This document shows, piece after piece, positions 49,973 through 62,317 of a DNA stretch of 64,000 nt; within the stretch, counting starts at the first letter, position 1, and every line of letters starts with the position of its first letter. The notes below the pieces were generated by a model. That model was not told where the DNA came from. It worked only from the letters and a program-made list of their open reading frames with translations, and ran no database searches. The stretch is taken from positions 263,813-327,812 of the forward strand of contig NW_019775358.1 in the NCBI RefSeq assembly GCF_001039355.2, read 5' to 3'. The DNA is from Lingula anatina. Its lineage: Eukaryota > Brachiopoda > Lingulata > Lingulida > Lingulidae. The position numbers were made by a program, and so were the translations under genes.

Positions 49973-50381
49973 CAAGGCTCTGTGGACCATATATTATACA
50001 CTTATATAACCCTTGGTGACAGGGAATCATAAATGTATGACGCGTTTCAGCAGTAAAAAATATTCTCCTCTTGGTTTTAAAGCGTTAAGCTTTTATTACG
50101 ATTTAGTATTTCTTTTTTTTTTTAATTTAATGAGTTTCCCCTTAACCAACTTGATATAAGATATCAAAACTTTGCCCAGCGTTGCCGTAGGAAAACCCGT
50201 ATTTGAGTATTGTGTCCCATTCGGGTAACTTTTTAAACGGAGACAGCAGCTGGTAAAACTCACTTGTAACAAGATAAATTACGAATTCAGAACTCGAAAA
50301 CGGGTGCATAAATTGTTGTTTCCGTAACTTTTTGATATGGTATACCTTTGTGATGAAGGGATGATTGTTAAGTTTTTCTTG

Positions 50382-50413
<32 letters not shown>

Positions 50414-51519
50414 CTACACAAATGCCAAAGGCGCCTTTAATTAAATGGGGTTAGCTTCACCTTTTAAAATAAATAAATGTGATTATTTCTTGTAAATCTA
50501 TATGTTAAATCATTGGAAAAGGTATTACATACAGCAGAATCTTGTAGTCGCTTTGTTTTAATAGGTCAAATAAGCTAGGGTATTCTACATGTATGAAGAT
50601 TTGTTTTTCAGTTTCTGCAACTGTCCCAACAGCTGCAATATTTTATCACATTTCTTGATCTGAAAATAAAGCTTTTCCTTTAAACTGTAGTTTTTGATTT
50701 ACCAGTAAATACAAGGCTAACCAATACTTTATCAGACGCTCCTACGAAATTTAAATGTTGTTTGCACAGCAGTAAAATGACCAATTTGCAGCTACCTGTA
50801 TATTTTGTTAGGCATATTGGACGAATCATGTTGAAAATAAAATTTTGCTTTACTTCTTCAGGAAATGTGTTTTATTTCAACGTGCTTATTTAACCAAATT
50901 AATCCATTAACTTTTTGGCATAAAATCTTCCAAGACATAGTATCGTGTGTTATTTTCTTGCATTTTTTAAGGATGTAAAGAAGGTGCGTGGCAGCAACGG
51001 ACCAAGATATGCCAACATGTTTCATATCAGATACATATACATTCATGTATCTAAAAACAATGATTATGCAAATAAAGCCCAATACAGGCTTTGCAATCCA
51101 TAATAGGATAACAATCAGATATGTCCAAAATATAAAGCTGAGCAATCTTAAAACTTCGTCATCACAATTTTTTCCATCAGATACACGTGAAAGTTTCTGA
51201 AATTTTTTATTTGTGAAAAACAATATCACTTTTTCAGGCCAGTCACACTTCAGTGTTCATTTAGACAGCAAGAATACTGTCCTTTGGTGAATTATATGTT
51301 CGCAGTTCAGAGTGTATATTTGGTCTGCAGAGTCAAATGTTCTTTACATGAGGCATGCATTCTGACAGCCTGCCAAAGTTTAAAGCCATTGGCCTTTCCT
51401 CCACATCCCCCGTAGACGGACAACTCACACTGGCAGCTGTAGATGTGCATGTCCTAGGTCTCCCTTTACTAGGAACGCATGACCTAGGACATAATTCCCT
51501 GGGATTTTAAGTCCTGCGG
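49973..51519. other. 3' flank of gene 2
   Basis: Homologous to 38467-39600. AATAAA motifs at 50468-50473 and 50665-50670 are possible polyadenylation signals. (ATT)n lies at about 50382-50413. No other gene seen. Confidence 0.45.
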
Positions 51520-51842
51520 ACATACAATACAGAACACACAGTGAAAAATTGTGTATACACTTATAGATGATAATTTACTTTCTTGTAAGGAATTTAACTC
51601 ATGACAAACCAGTATAATGCAAAATCTGTCAGTATTAGTGATTTTTTTGCGACGAACACGCATATACGGGTTTCCATGTCCTTGTCTGCATAGAAGAACA
51701 GTGCCAAGGTCACATTCAGCACTTCTAGACCAATAAGAGCGTACACATTCTCTCAGTGACGTACGGTAATAAAGGAATGTTCGAGACGGTTTGTTCACAC
51801 AGGCTCCACACAGAAGAAAAGCAATTGGCAGCGAGGATCAAA
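51520..51842 (+). promoter_or_regulatory. 5' flank and promoter of gene 3
   Basis: Homologous to the upstream regions of genes 1 and 2. CCAAT is kept at 51730-51734. The CRE-like site has changed to TGACGTAC (51757-51764) and a few bases are inserted after it. Confidence 0.45.
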
Positions 51843-52661
51843 ATGATGACAATGTTGATACCGTGCTTTATATTGCTGAATATCAATTTGGCTTATGGAC
51901 TGGTTAAGTGTTAAAGACGGATCATGCGTGACCGCTGACAAAAAGCACGTGTAATATTGCTCGTTGTAATGTTAAATGTATTTGTTCTGCAGTGTACAAT
52001 ATGACGATATGTGAAACCATATTTTTGACAAGCCATTATATAGCCTGTTTGCTTGGAACGGAACTACACGTATGAACTGCCCTTTTAGCTCTCTCTCTCT
52101 CTCTCTCTCTCTCTCATACACAAAAATTCAAGCTGAACACAATCTGTCTGCTTCAGTCCGGTGTCAATACATTTTACGAAAGTAAATGAACATTTCCTTG
52201 TTCGCGTGCATTTCTCCTTTATCATTTTAATAAACATACGTCACATCTTTTTCAAGGCTCGTGTTGGTAAATGCGTAAGTACTACGTTTTACTATTCATT
52301 TTGATCATAACCATTAATCTTTTTTGTTGTAATTTTTGTCATATTCATGTCAATTATTATTTTTGAAAGAATTTACCCTTAGCTATTTAGTCTGTTTATC
52401 TCTTCCTTTTGTATCAGTAACTGTACATTTATACCAGCACATACGGCATGCATATATATATATATATATATACCGCTGCCGTATGTACTTGTATAAACGC
52501 TGTTGAATTATTCACAACAGATACTGTGTAATATTCCGCATGGTGTGAATTTCCCATTAATACAGCCTGCAGATGTTACTGACAGAAAGGGCAATACCTG
52601 TATAAGTGTATAATGGAAGACATAGTTTTCAAACAAGTTTTCAATGTGTTGAAGTATATAT

Positions 52662-52665
<4 letters not shown>

Positions 52666-52696
<31 letters not shown>
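52666..52696. repeat. (GT)n microsatellite
   Basis: About 15 GT units in the intron of gene 3. A short (AT)n lies nearby at about 52453-52472. Confidence 0.85.
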
Positions 52697-52697
<1 letters not shown>

Positions 52698-52804
52698 AAT
52701 GTTTTTTTTAAGCTTCTTAGGAAATTTGTCTCTTATAACAAGAGGTCCAGATGTTTCTTCCCTAATTTCAGTCAGGATGTCCCCTCTTTGTTTTTCACAC
52801 TTAG

Positions 52805-53016
52805 ACTGCATTCCCAAAGATTGAGATCGGTCCATCTAGATCGACCTAACTCCCTGGGGGTTCACTCTAAATTGATGTCAGCCTAGCGCGCACGGTAGTA
52901 AATTACCCCCTTACAGCTTTTAGTAGGCGGGACAGACGCTTAAGCCGGCTAAGCTGACAGTAATCTAGTGGGACTCCCCAAAGGGATAGATGGATCTAAA
53001 ATCCGTGGGAATGGAG
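52805..53016. mobile_element. Foldback MITE, family FB1
   Basis: The outer ends gcattcccaaag and gtgggaatgg are inverted, as are inner words gatcggtccatctaga / gatagatggatcta. It shares taggcgggacagacgctta with the copy at 43130-43311. Confidence 0.7.
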
Positions 53017-53689
53017 TATATGACTTTAATTGCTAAGAACCAGATGTGTCCGAGAACATATCTGGCCTTCTCTGGTCGTAGGACATATCTGGCCTGTCGG
53101 ACATATCGGGTCGTCACAACAGTGGCTCTTAGCCTCTGTAAATCAGCTAAGCAGAGACATAAGAGTTCAGTTCCACAGAGGAGACGGAGGGCTCTCTCTC
53201 ACTTCTTCAGAAAAAATCACATTGTTTAGTAGTTCAGTGTTCAGGAAAGAAAAACTTAAATGTGAATTTAGGAAATTTATTCAAACACATAAATCAATGT
53301 TTTCAGACGGCCATTGAGTGTCCTACAGGAGAAACTTGCGTTCAAGATGTGGTAATTTGTAAGAAGCCACAATGCTGCGTTCGTGAGTGAAATATAAAAT
53401 GTTAAACATTAGACAGCTTATATGGATGTGAATGTTAGACAGCTACTAGAAACTAGTAATTGTAATGATAGAACCTATTTAAATTGTTTTGGATAGTTTG
53501 GAAATGCAACAAATGATATCATACCTGTTTGTTATTTAAGATAAACCAAGCACACACATACAGACGGGTGACATAATTAGTCTACGTGTTTTTCGGTTTA
53601 TTGTTCGCTTTACCAGAGATGAGTTTTCATCCATGTGTACTATAAAAGGTGTATCCGAAGGTAAAAGGTTCTTTTAGCTGTCACGTTGC

Positions 53690-54540
53690 CACCATGGTGA
53701 AGGAACGGGAGCTCACAAATGAATAAAGAAATGAAATTGTTTCTCTGAGGGAGGAGGTATCAATGTTACCTATAGATAGCTGCCATATATGGTGTGACTC
53801 GTCGGAGTGTGTATAGGGTTTGCAGAAGGATGGAGGACACTGCTGATGCCCATAAGTTAGACCGAAGTGACCGCCCAAGGGAAACTATATTGCCAGAGAC
53901 GACAGGCGCCTTTTCATGCTGTCAAGGCCATGGAGGTTTTAGCCGTGCAAGGAATCAGCGTTGCAGTGGTTGCGCAGTTTGCAGGTTGAGGTTAACAAAA
54001 GAACTGTACAAAAAAAAGGCTCCATGCTTCAGGTAACCACAGCAGAGTTGCCAAGAGGAAGCCATTCACCACCTTGATAAACATAAGCAGAAGAGTGACA
54101 TGGGATGCAAGAACCATTGCCTGGACAGTAGGTCAGAATTGTTGCCATTTTGTTTTTTTTTCTGACGAGTCCATATTCACAGTTATCAGCGTGGGTAGAA
54201 AAGTGAGGGTACGGAGAAGATCATGCACTTGTCGAAAATATGTATTTCCTCACTAGACAGGCCACTTCACTAATGGTTTGGGGCTACATTGGTTTCTACA
54301 GTGTTGGTGAGCTTGATAAATGGAAAGTTGAACCACCAGCGATACATAGAAATTCTCGACTGGCAGGATATTGAAAACCAAGTGGCAAAGGATCGCCTCT
54401 TTACCAGAAACGCTCTAATCCAAAGTGCCTTCAGAGCCTGGGCCAGCATAACCCCCAGAAGTTTCATGAACCTTTATCAGTCTATGCCTAGAAGGATGGT
54501 GGCCATATTGAGATCACGTGACTATCCAACAAAATATTAA
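53690..54540 (+). pseudogene. Tc1-like transposase pseudogene
   Basis: This near full-length but frame-broken Tc1 transposase lies in the intron of gene 3. It includes a helix-turn-helix part (TRRSVYRVCRRMEDT, then HKLDRSDRPRET), a central SLMVWGYIGFYSVGEL segment, NHQRYIEILD, and the C-terminal SMPRRMVAILRSRDYPTKY ending at the stop. These match conserved Tc1 blocks but lie in several frames, with internal stops. Confidence 0.8.
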
Positions 54541-55566
54541 TCCTGACATAATAGCATGTGTTATGTAAAGGCAACACACTGTTCTTTAAACCTAAAATAA
54601 AGATACTTACTTGACACAATCAGTTTTCAATAACATGACAATTGAAAAAACTAACTAATCCAGCTGTTTTTCCCCTTAAAGAAAAAAGGTGCAATACTTT
54701 TGCCCCCCTCCCCCCACCCCGTACATATTTATATATACTGAAACCTAAGACCTTCGCTGTAAGCGATGCAGTTAAGTTCTCAGTAAAAATAAATCCATAT
54801 TCTTAAAAGGGCAATGTTCCCGTCTTTCACAAAGGCAAAATCCCCTATGCAGCGTTTCTTGAAACGATTATCTACTCAGATACATAAGAAACGAATTTTG
54901 TGTAACTAAGCAATTCTCCGATGTCAAGTCATTTCTCATGACTAAGTATCAAGAAATATGCTTGAAAAGACATAGTTGGATTCTCCTATATTTTATATAT
55001 ATATATATTTTTTTAATTTGTTTTTATCGCATCTTATTTATTTATCTATCTTTATCTTTTCTTAATTGTTATGTTCACAGCTATATGTACGGTCCCTGTA
55101 GATCCCGGTCCCTGTGAGTACAGCATCCCAAGGTACTTCTTCGACAGCAACGACTGTCAGTGTCAGAAATTCATCTACGGAGGCTGTGAGGCAAACGCCA
55201 ATAATTTCGTAACACTGGAGGAATGCCAAAAGACTTGTCCTGTAACGTGTGATGTAAGTGTATGATGTTGTCTTTATAAAAGTACATGACTTAAACATGT
55301 TTATGTACGTCTTCATTTATGCGAGGACATCTAATAGAGTCTATCTATATAATATTAAATTATAGTTCGTCCGTGCAGGTAGGGATAGAGAAAGTGCATA
55401 ATAGAATTTGGTACTGTATTTTTAAAGTTTCAGTGGAAGTGGCTGTTTTGATCAATTGAATGACACATAACCACTCTAGGTCTAGGACAAAATCAGAAAA
55501 TGAAACATAGCATTTAATCGTAGCGTTGAGGCATTTAGTAGTGGCAGAGGCCAAAAACAGCTAATA

Positions 55567-55997
55567 CACACACTGGACAAAAGAAGTGTCACCCCCTAAC
55601 TCAGAGTAATGAAAGTAGGCAGATCTTGGGTACTTATAATGCCTGGTCTACTTATAATGTGACTAATGAGTATAAAACCGCTATACCATGGAATTGTATT
55701 GTTGGTCTTGTACATGTACAGCAAATGTTATTCCTGTCTTCCTCCAGTATGGCAATATACAGGTAATTATATAACGATTATAGGTGCAAGTTATTAACCT
55801 GAAGAGGCGGAATATAAGCAATGTCAGAATATCGATACAATTGAATTGTTCAGTCAGAACCGTGCAGAGGGTCTTGTCTCGGTATAGAAACACTGGATCA
55901 AGAGACAANTGATACCAGGAGCATATCATTCCACAGTCATTTATCTCCCCCATAGTATTGGCTCAGTAGGGGTGACACTTCTTTTGTCCAGTGTGTG
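55567..55997. mobile_element. Tc1/mariner-type MITE with TA duplication, 431 bp
   Basis: Perfect terminal inverted repeats of 29 bp run inward from CACACACTGGACAAAAGAAG. TA lies on both sides (55565-55566 and 55998-55999), the Tc1/mariner target duplication. No transposase remains. A single N is at 55909. It sits in the intron between Kunitz 1 and FOLN-like 2 of gene 3. The identical ends suggest a fairly recent insertion. Confidence 0.9.
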
Positions 55998-56486
55998 TAC
56001 ATTAATATATAGAGAGGGGAGGAGAACATTGTAATGGTTACGTTTACCTTAAATATTAAGTTAAAACGTTTGAATTATCTTGGACCCCTTTAACGCAAAT
56101 ATATTATTGCACGTATTAAAACACGTTTCACTGACTCGCACTTGTAGACCACCTGTGTGATCTTTTAACTATTATTATTCAGCATATAAAGTGCCCTGAC
56201 GGAGAAACTTGTGTCCTGAACAGAGATGTCAATTCAGAATCGGTGTGTGTGCCGCCACGGTGTGTACGTAAGTGATCCAATTCGGGAAGATACACTCATG
56301 AGAAAGGCGGACAAGAGACACAGTTTTAATCCTTTTATTTCTTCATATATGATCATTTTAAAACACAAGCTAGAATGTCTTCATACTGTAGTATGTGGTA
56401 AAGCATCGTCGTATAGCAGCCAGGGCCTTTTAGCGGTCAGTAACTCACATCAGTCTAATGAAAGCCTACGTCCAGGTTGGCCGTAA

Positions 56487-57701
56487 TGCCCCTATTTCAC
56501 ACAGACCACGAATTCCTACCCTGAATGTCTGAGCTACGTAAAAGCTAGCTTCTTAAATATACCTTATGATGGAGTCGCTTTTACTAGCTCTGACGAACAT
56601 CGACAATCTGAGGGCGTTCTTCTTCAAAATTTTGCCTGGGGAGCTTCCATATTTGGAAGTCACACGTCACAGCTGTGTCCGCCTGGATCCATATTTGGAA
56701 GTCATAAGTCTCGTACGTCACAGGTTTGGCCGCCTGGAGCTGCCATTCCCGCTTTGCGCTGAAGTTATCTCGTGCAGACGAGACAATAAGCATTTTTAGT
56801 GCCTGGCGCGGACTTAGAAGTTTGAATTGAAAATATCATGCAGTCAAAGGTCAGTGCCACAATACAAGCAACATTCTGCTTTAAAAACTGATTTTGGTTA
56901 AGCCATTGAGCAGCCCTTATAGTGGTATCGGGCATACAGTGTAGCTGTCAAATTTGGCACACGGCAAGCACCTGTATTGTGGTAGTGTATATCTCAGGAC
57001 TTAATGTTCTTTGATAAGCAAAAAATACAAAACATTGGATATATCTTTTCTTTTCGAAGAATATTACTTATTTTTTCACTTTACATCTTAAATACAGCAA
57101 ATAAAATTTAAAAAAGCAGAATTAAATCTGTTTTACGTTTCATTTTGGTCTGATGACATTCAACTGCAGATTCACTGGGGAGCAGTTCTATTTGATTGAC
57201 GGAAGGGTAACATGGCCGCTGTTCACTACAGCAGGTATTGTTGATATGGGTTATATATGAAATCAAGATCGAGCTGGCAATACCAGAATCTAGAACCTAG
57301 AGTAGAATTCTCCGAATCGCTAGCTTGAATTAACAAAGTTAAGGATTCGTGGTTGAATCGTAATCAGTTCGTGAAGTTCTTAACAGATTCGTATATAATC
57401 GTAGTCAGTTCTTGCAATTCTTGATCAATCGGGAATTCGTGGCAAACATTTTGAGCTGTTCAAAATTTTGGCCACGAACTCCCGATTCCAAATAATCGTA
57501 GTAAATTTTTGACAATATTCGTGCGATTCCAGCCGAATCCCACGAGTATTCTTAACACTGTCGCACCTGTATCGTAACTGAATCGTAGAGCGTGTCGAAT
57601 TAGGCCAGAAAATTTGCAAAATCTCACGAATCCTCACGAATCCTGAAATTTGTCAATTCCTGGTGATTCGTGGGATTCGTGGTCTGTGTGAAATAGGGGC
57701 A
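56487..57701. mobile_element. Harbinger-type non-autonomous element, 1215 bp
   Basis: The ends are inverted, from TGCCCCTATTTCACACAGAC on the left to its complement on the right, over about 27 bp. TAA flanks both sides (56484-56486 and 57702-57704), the 3-bp duplication typical of PIF/Harbinger. The right part (about 57300-57680) is crowded with attcg/cgaat words. No transposase frame is visible. Confidence 0.8.
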
Positions 57702-57879
57702 TAAGGTTACGGTATGAAAACTTACGGCTTGTGTTTCATAATTATCATATTCGATCAACTACCAAGCTAATGGACATTTTTCCTTTTTTATTTCTTAACT
57801 TAGAAAATAGATATTTAAATATGTTAAAACAATAATAGACATTTTGATATCTTATAATGCTGTAAACGTGAACCATTCT

Positions 57880-57880
<1 letters not shown>

Positions 57881-57922
<42 letters not shown>
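57881..57922. repeat. Poly-T tract (42 T)
   Basis: An uninterrupted T run. The open frames of Phe or Lys across it are artefacts. Confidence 0.95.
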
Positions 57923-59289
57923 CTCGAGTGCTTGTTCAGCATGTAATGCATAATAATAATCAAATATTTAAGTTTGATGTTTTACGCGAACGTTTTCACA
58001 TATTATACATTGTTCGCAATTCAAATGGCAAGTGTCACACTGTGAAATATGCTTGCACGTGATATGTGATATGTGATATGTGTATGAAATACATAGGTGC
58101 GAACCCACCTTTCTTTGTCCACCTTCTTTTACCCAGCATTCTTCAAGATCATCCTGGAAATGTATTTTTAAAATATGTTAAAACAGACTTAAAATATATT
58201 ACTCAAGATCAAACAACTTACATGGTCATGATATGAAGTTATAATGTCCCCTAACTGTTACCATAAATCTCTATTACATTTTGCAAGGCCCAAGATGTCA
58301 CGGTACTTAACGTAAAAATATGTATTCTTATTTACGAAAGACAAAGAAAAACGTAAGCAAGAAAGTGAAAAAAATCAAACTTTGGTATCAAGTTAAAGAC
58401 ATCCCTTGATTCTTACACACATGTAGAGCATTCTCTTTTCTATCTGCGTGAAGCCTACATGCCAAAATATTTCTATAACAGCACTGGTGGACAGTGTCAA
58501 AAGTTTATCTACGGAGGCTGTGGAGGAAACGCCAATAATTTCGAAACGCTGGAGTAATGCCAAAAATCTTGTAACCTAACGTTTGAATTAAGTCGGTTTT
58601 TTATCAATTAATTAATTATATTATTTATTCATTTAATGCATCTCTGATTCTTCACATTTATTTCTTTAGTTTTGTGGAAGGAATGTGGGGGAAATTTTTC
58701 CTGTTGGAAAATCCTAAACAGGCATGCCCAAAGATGTGTCGAAAGACTTCTAGCTTATTAAAAAATATCCTTTTACTTGGTTCGATCCTTTACCTTTGTC
58801 ACTACGGTATAAAACCTACCTGATTGAAGAAATCAATCTCTCATTAGCTCTCTCTATAATTTTGTTTGTTTTTTGTTATTAGAACTTAGAATGTCCTCTG
58901 GGAGAGGAGTACGTTCAGGAAACAATTTACTGTATCTCCTACCCCTGCTCCCAGCCACCTGCCAAATGTGGTAAATTTTATAATCCTCCCCTTTTCAAGA
59001 CAACGGAGGTACATGTCTCGCTTGAGTATATTTGGGGTTGCTACTTTATATAGTCAGTATCTTCGTGTACATGTACTAGTACCTTTGTAAGTATAGCTAT
59101 TAAACGCACACCCCCATTTAATAGCGTTGTCTTCAGATTTTGAATTGAAATAATACGTACAATGAAAGACATTTCATTCTCTTATCATTGCTGTATAGGC
59201 TATGTGTGTTATCGTTTGTTTTCACCAACCTATTTTTATCATCTTATAGTGTGTGCATATTGCAACATCACAACTTGCCAAGCAAACTT

Positions 59290-59841
59290 CAGGCCTACCC
59301 AACTACCAGACTCGGCACCTAAGGATCCTAAATTAACCGGTATATCGGACCACGCTACCCGTTTTCAAGGTGTGTGTCAGATCGTATTTCGGAGTATCAT
59401 ACCCCAGAACAAATTTTGTTGCACGACTGCGGGCTCATCCACGCTCGGCTGAACAACCTTAAACTGTACTCTTACTTTAGAGAACTCTATTTTATTGTCT
59501 CTACGGGGATATATGGGGACTTTACGACATTCGGTTTGAATGTTTTAACCACTTTTGATAGGGCTTTTTTTGCATTGTATTAGATTAATGTGGCAGTCTA
59601 AGGTTCATCTAGGTGGCTTTTTAATTTATGCACCCGGTTTTAAAATCATATAGCGATTTTACGACAATCGTTTACAATTCAATCAAGGTGACAGCCGAGC
59701 ATGCCAGGGCTCATCCTGTCGGTGTTCTGGCTGATACTCCGAAATGCGATCTGACACACACCTTGAAAACGGGTAGTGTGGTCCGATATACCGGTTAATT
59801 CAGGATCCTTAGGTGCCGAGTCTGGTAGTTGGGTAGGCCTG
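59290..59841. mobile_element. Foldback element with about 110-bp arms
   Basis: The left arm runs from caggcctacccaactaccag to about 59400 and returns inverted at about 59735-59841, ending ctggtagttgggtaggcctg. Shared inner words include aggatcct, ccggtatatcggacca and acccgttttcaaggtgtgtg. The N run starts at the first base after the right arm, so the true extent is unknown. Confidence 0.8.
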
Positions 59842-60011
59842 NNNNNNNNNNNNNNNNNNNNNNNNNNNNNNNNNNNNNNNNNNNNNNNNNNNNNNNNNNN
59901 NNNNNNNNNNNNNNNNNNNNNNNNNNNNNNNNNNNNNNNNNNNNNNNNNNNNNNNNNNNNNNNNNNNNNNNNNNNNNNNNNNNNNNNNNNNNNNNNNNNN
60001 NNNNNNNNNNN
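59842..60011. other. Assembly gap (170 N)
   Basis: The gap separates the foldback element from the first visible astacin exon, so the 5' exons of the astacin gene may lie within it. Confidence 0.99.
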
Positions 60012-60021
60012 TAATGTATAG

Positions 60022-60420
60022 ATGGTCCGGAACAGGAGGAAATAAGAGCTGCAGCAAGACATTGGGAGAGTTTGACTTGTGTACGATTTCAAGAAAAACA
60101 GCGTTACGACGGTCGAAAGATTGTGGTATTTAAAAAATTGGATGGGTAAGTGCAAGCATATTGGCCCAATATAAAATGTAATGTAAAATATCGAGGTGAC
60201 ACATTTTTCTATTGGTTTTTTCGCGAATGATAGGTAGTAAACAGTGATACAAAACAGGATGATAAAAGCTTCAAACTTCACTTATATACAATTCAATGTG
60301 TTGGAAAGTCAGCAGATGCCGAATGACCTATCTGGCATTTAGGGTTTGAACGTTGCATACGATCAACATGAACATCTTGTTTTGTCACTTCCCTTCTCCA
60401 TCTGTTCACTGCTAATGGGG

Positions 60421-60465
<45 letters not shown>

Positions 60466-62280
60466 TTATGATATTCATCATTATTTTTTTATCATTATTA
60501 ATTACTTGTACCATTATTTGATACATTTTTGTCTTCTTTAGCTGTTGGTCCTACATAGGAAGAACGACTGCGTTAAACCAAACAATTTCCATAGGCACGG
60601 GTTGTGACGGGGTGAGTCTAAACGACAGGTTCCCCTTATGGAAACATTCCTAGTTCCTATAAAACTTGACACAATTATAGTACACATGTTCAATCTGTGA
60701 AGTAAATAGGAATAGCTTTTTTTAGACAGTGTCCTCTTATGGATACGTTTCTTAATACTTATATGACTTTGTACAATAATACACTTTCTAAATGATATTG
60801 CATGCGTTATAATTCAATTTCAGATAGGGACGATAGCTCATGAGATTGGTCACGTGCTTGGCTTCTGGCACGAGCAAAGTCGTATGGACAGGTCAAAGTT
60901 CATCCGGGTATATTTAGATCACGTGAAATTCGAGAAGAAAAGTAACTTTAAAGACCGAAGCTGGCAGGTGATAACAAGCATGAATATACCGTACGATCCT
61001 GGATCCGCGCTGCATTATGGCGGAAAGGTAAGGAGAGTTTTTTTAATGTACATGTAATGACACAGAACATTTCAGGATAAACCTAGAATGTCTTAATGTT
61101 CATCTGTTTGGTAAGCTGTCATACAACCTTAAGCTTTGCTTTTTTATCTGTAAACATGGTTGATAGCTGTCCGATATGCATTAATGTGACTCAAGTGAGT
61201 TCATTTTTTGTTCGTTAAACATTGAAAATCCATTTTTATTTAAATTGTACTGCGTATGACTATTATTATACCATAATGGCAAAGGACATGTATATCAATA
61301 ATTTTCAATTATTTACCATATTGCACCTGCATAAAATTTCTCGTTATGCATAAAAACACCTATCTTTTACTTTCGAAAACAGACTTTCCTTCCATCTGAA
61401 GGTCAGTAGTAGGTGACGGTACACTTAATATACTACTATAAGCGAGTTGAAGGCGGTCTTTCTATGAGGAAATGACCTGCCAATTTTTAGGTTTTCCACG
61501 AACGCTGATATAATCGAGAAACAGGAAATAAATTTTTAAGTTCAAAATGTAAAACTACCCCTTATCATAGAAAAATGCATTTTTTGTCTCTCGGTACTTG
61601 TTGCCCGAAAAGGAAAATAAGGAAAAACTTACCTTACTACCGAATAGGTTTATTTCCAATTTTAAAAGGGGAACGAAAAAACATAAAATACAACAAAACA
61701 AACATAAAATATGGGTATATATTTGATAAATATAAAATGAAAAACATTACATTTTTTAAAAGATGAACAGATCGAGAAATTGAAACATTGAAGATGTTTG
61801 AACACTTGCAATTGTGCTGAATTCAACAAGCCATGGTAACAAATTAATGTGCCAACGATGAAAGGGCCCACACAACTGAAGCATTGAAAATATGTGATGA
61901 GCTTGTTTTTAATAAAGTCAACAAGGAAATGGAGGAATCTTTTATAATAATAATTGCTATCATTTTTACCTTGGGCGTTGTACATCGTGTATATCAAATA
62001 GCCATCCACACAGAAATATATGTTTTAAGTTGCACGATTGCTCTTCTACAATTGGTTCGTAAACTACATCGTCATTAACAACCGGAGGACGTGTATATTG
62101 AAATACCACACCAGGTTTAATATCAGTGTTTAGTGTTTAACCTACAGAGATAAAGGCTTTTTTTTTCGTTCTTTTTGTCGTTTTCATTTCTAACACTGTC
62201 AAGACGAAATAGATAAACTGTGTTCCAAAATTGGTCACTTTGTTTTGTTTCATGAAGGCTCGTTTTTATCGATATATAAA

Positions 62281-62317
<37 letters not shown>

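Larger units (their letters stand above)
51843..58970 (+). pseudogene. Decaying Kunitz, FOLN-like, lustrin-type gene 3
   Basis: The 5' exons look usable: 51843-51902 (signal peptide, but the donor is GTTAAG), 52257-52274 (microexon ARVGKC), 53307-53382 (FOLN-like 1 with an 18-nt in-frame deletion), 55081-55253 (Kunitz 1, P1 Glu, extra Cys) and 56183-56267 (FOLN-like 2, shortened). Kunitz 2 (about 58441-58582) has lost its acceptor and first two Cys by deletion, has a stop at 58555-58557, has a later Cys changed to Phe, and has lost its donor. FOLN-like 3 (58883-58970) has its second Cys changed to Tyr and a weak donor GTAAAT. The lustrin exon is absent; a foldback element begins at 59290 where it should follow. 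A truncated single-Kunitz product cannot be excluded. Confidence 0.8.

Noticed and set aside
52508-52886. Open frames rich in Cys-Val or Thr-His repeats
   Set aside because: They are translations of the (GT)n tract.
61575-62078. Overlapping open frames of 63-115 codons on both strands in the astacin intron
   Set aside because: AT-rich frames full of Phe, Ile, Lys and Asn with no splice or domain support.
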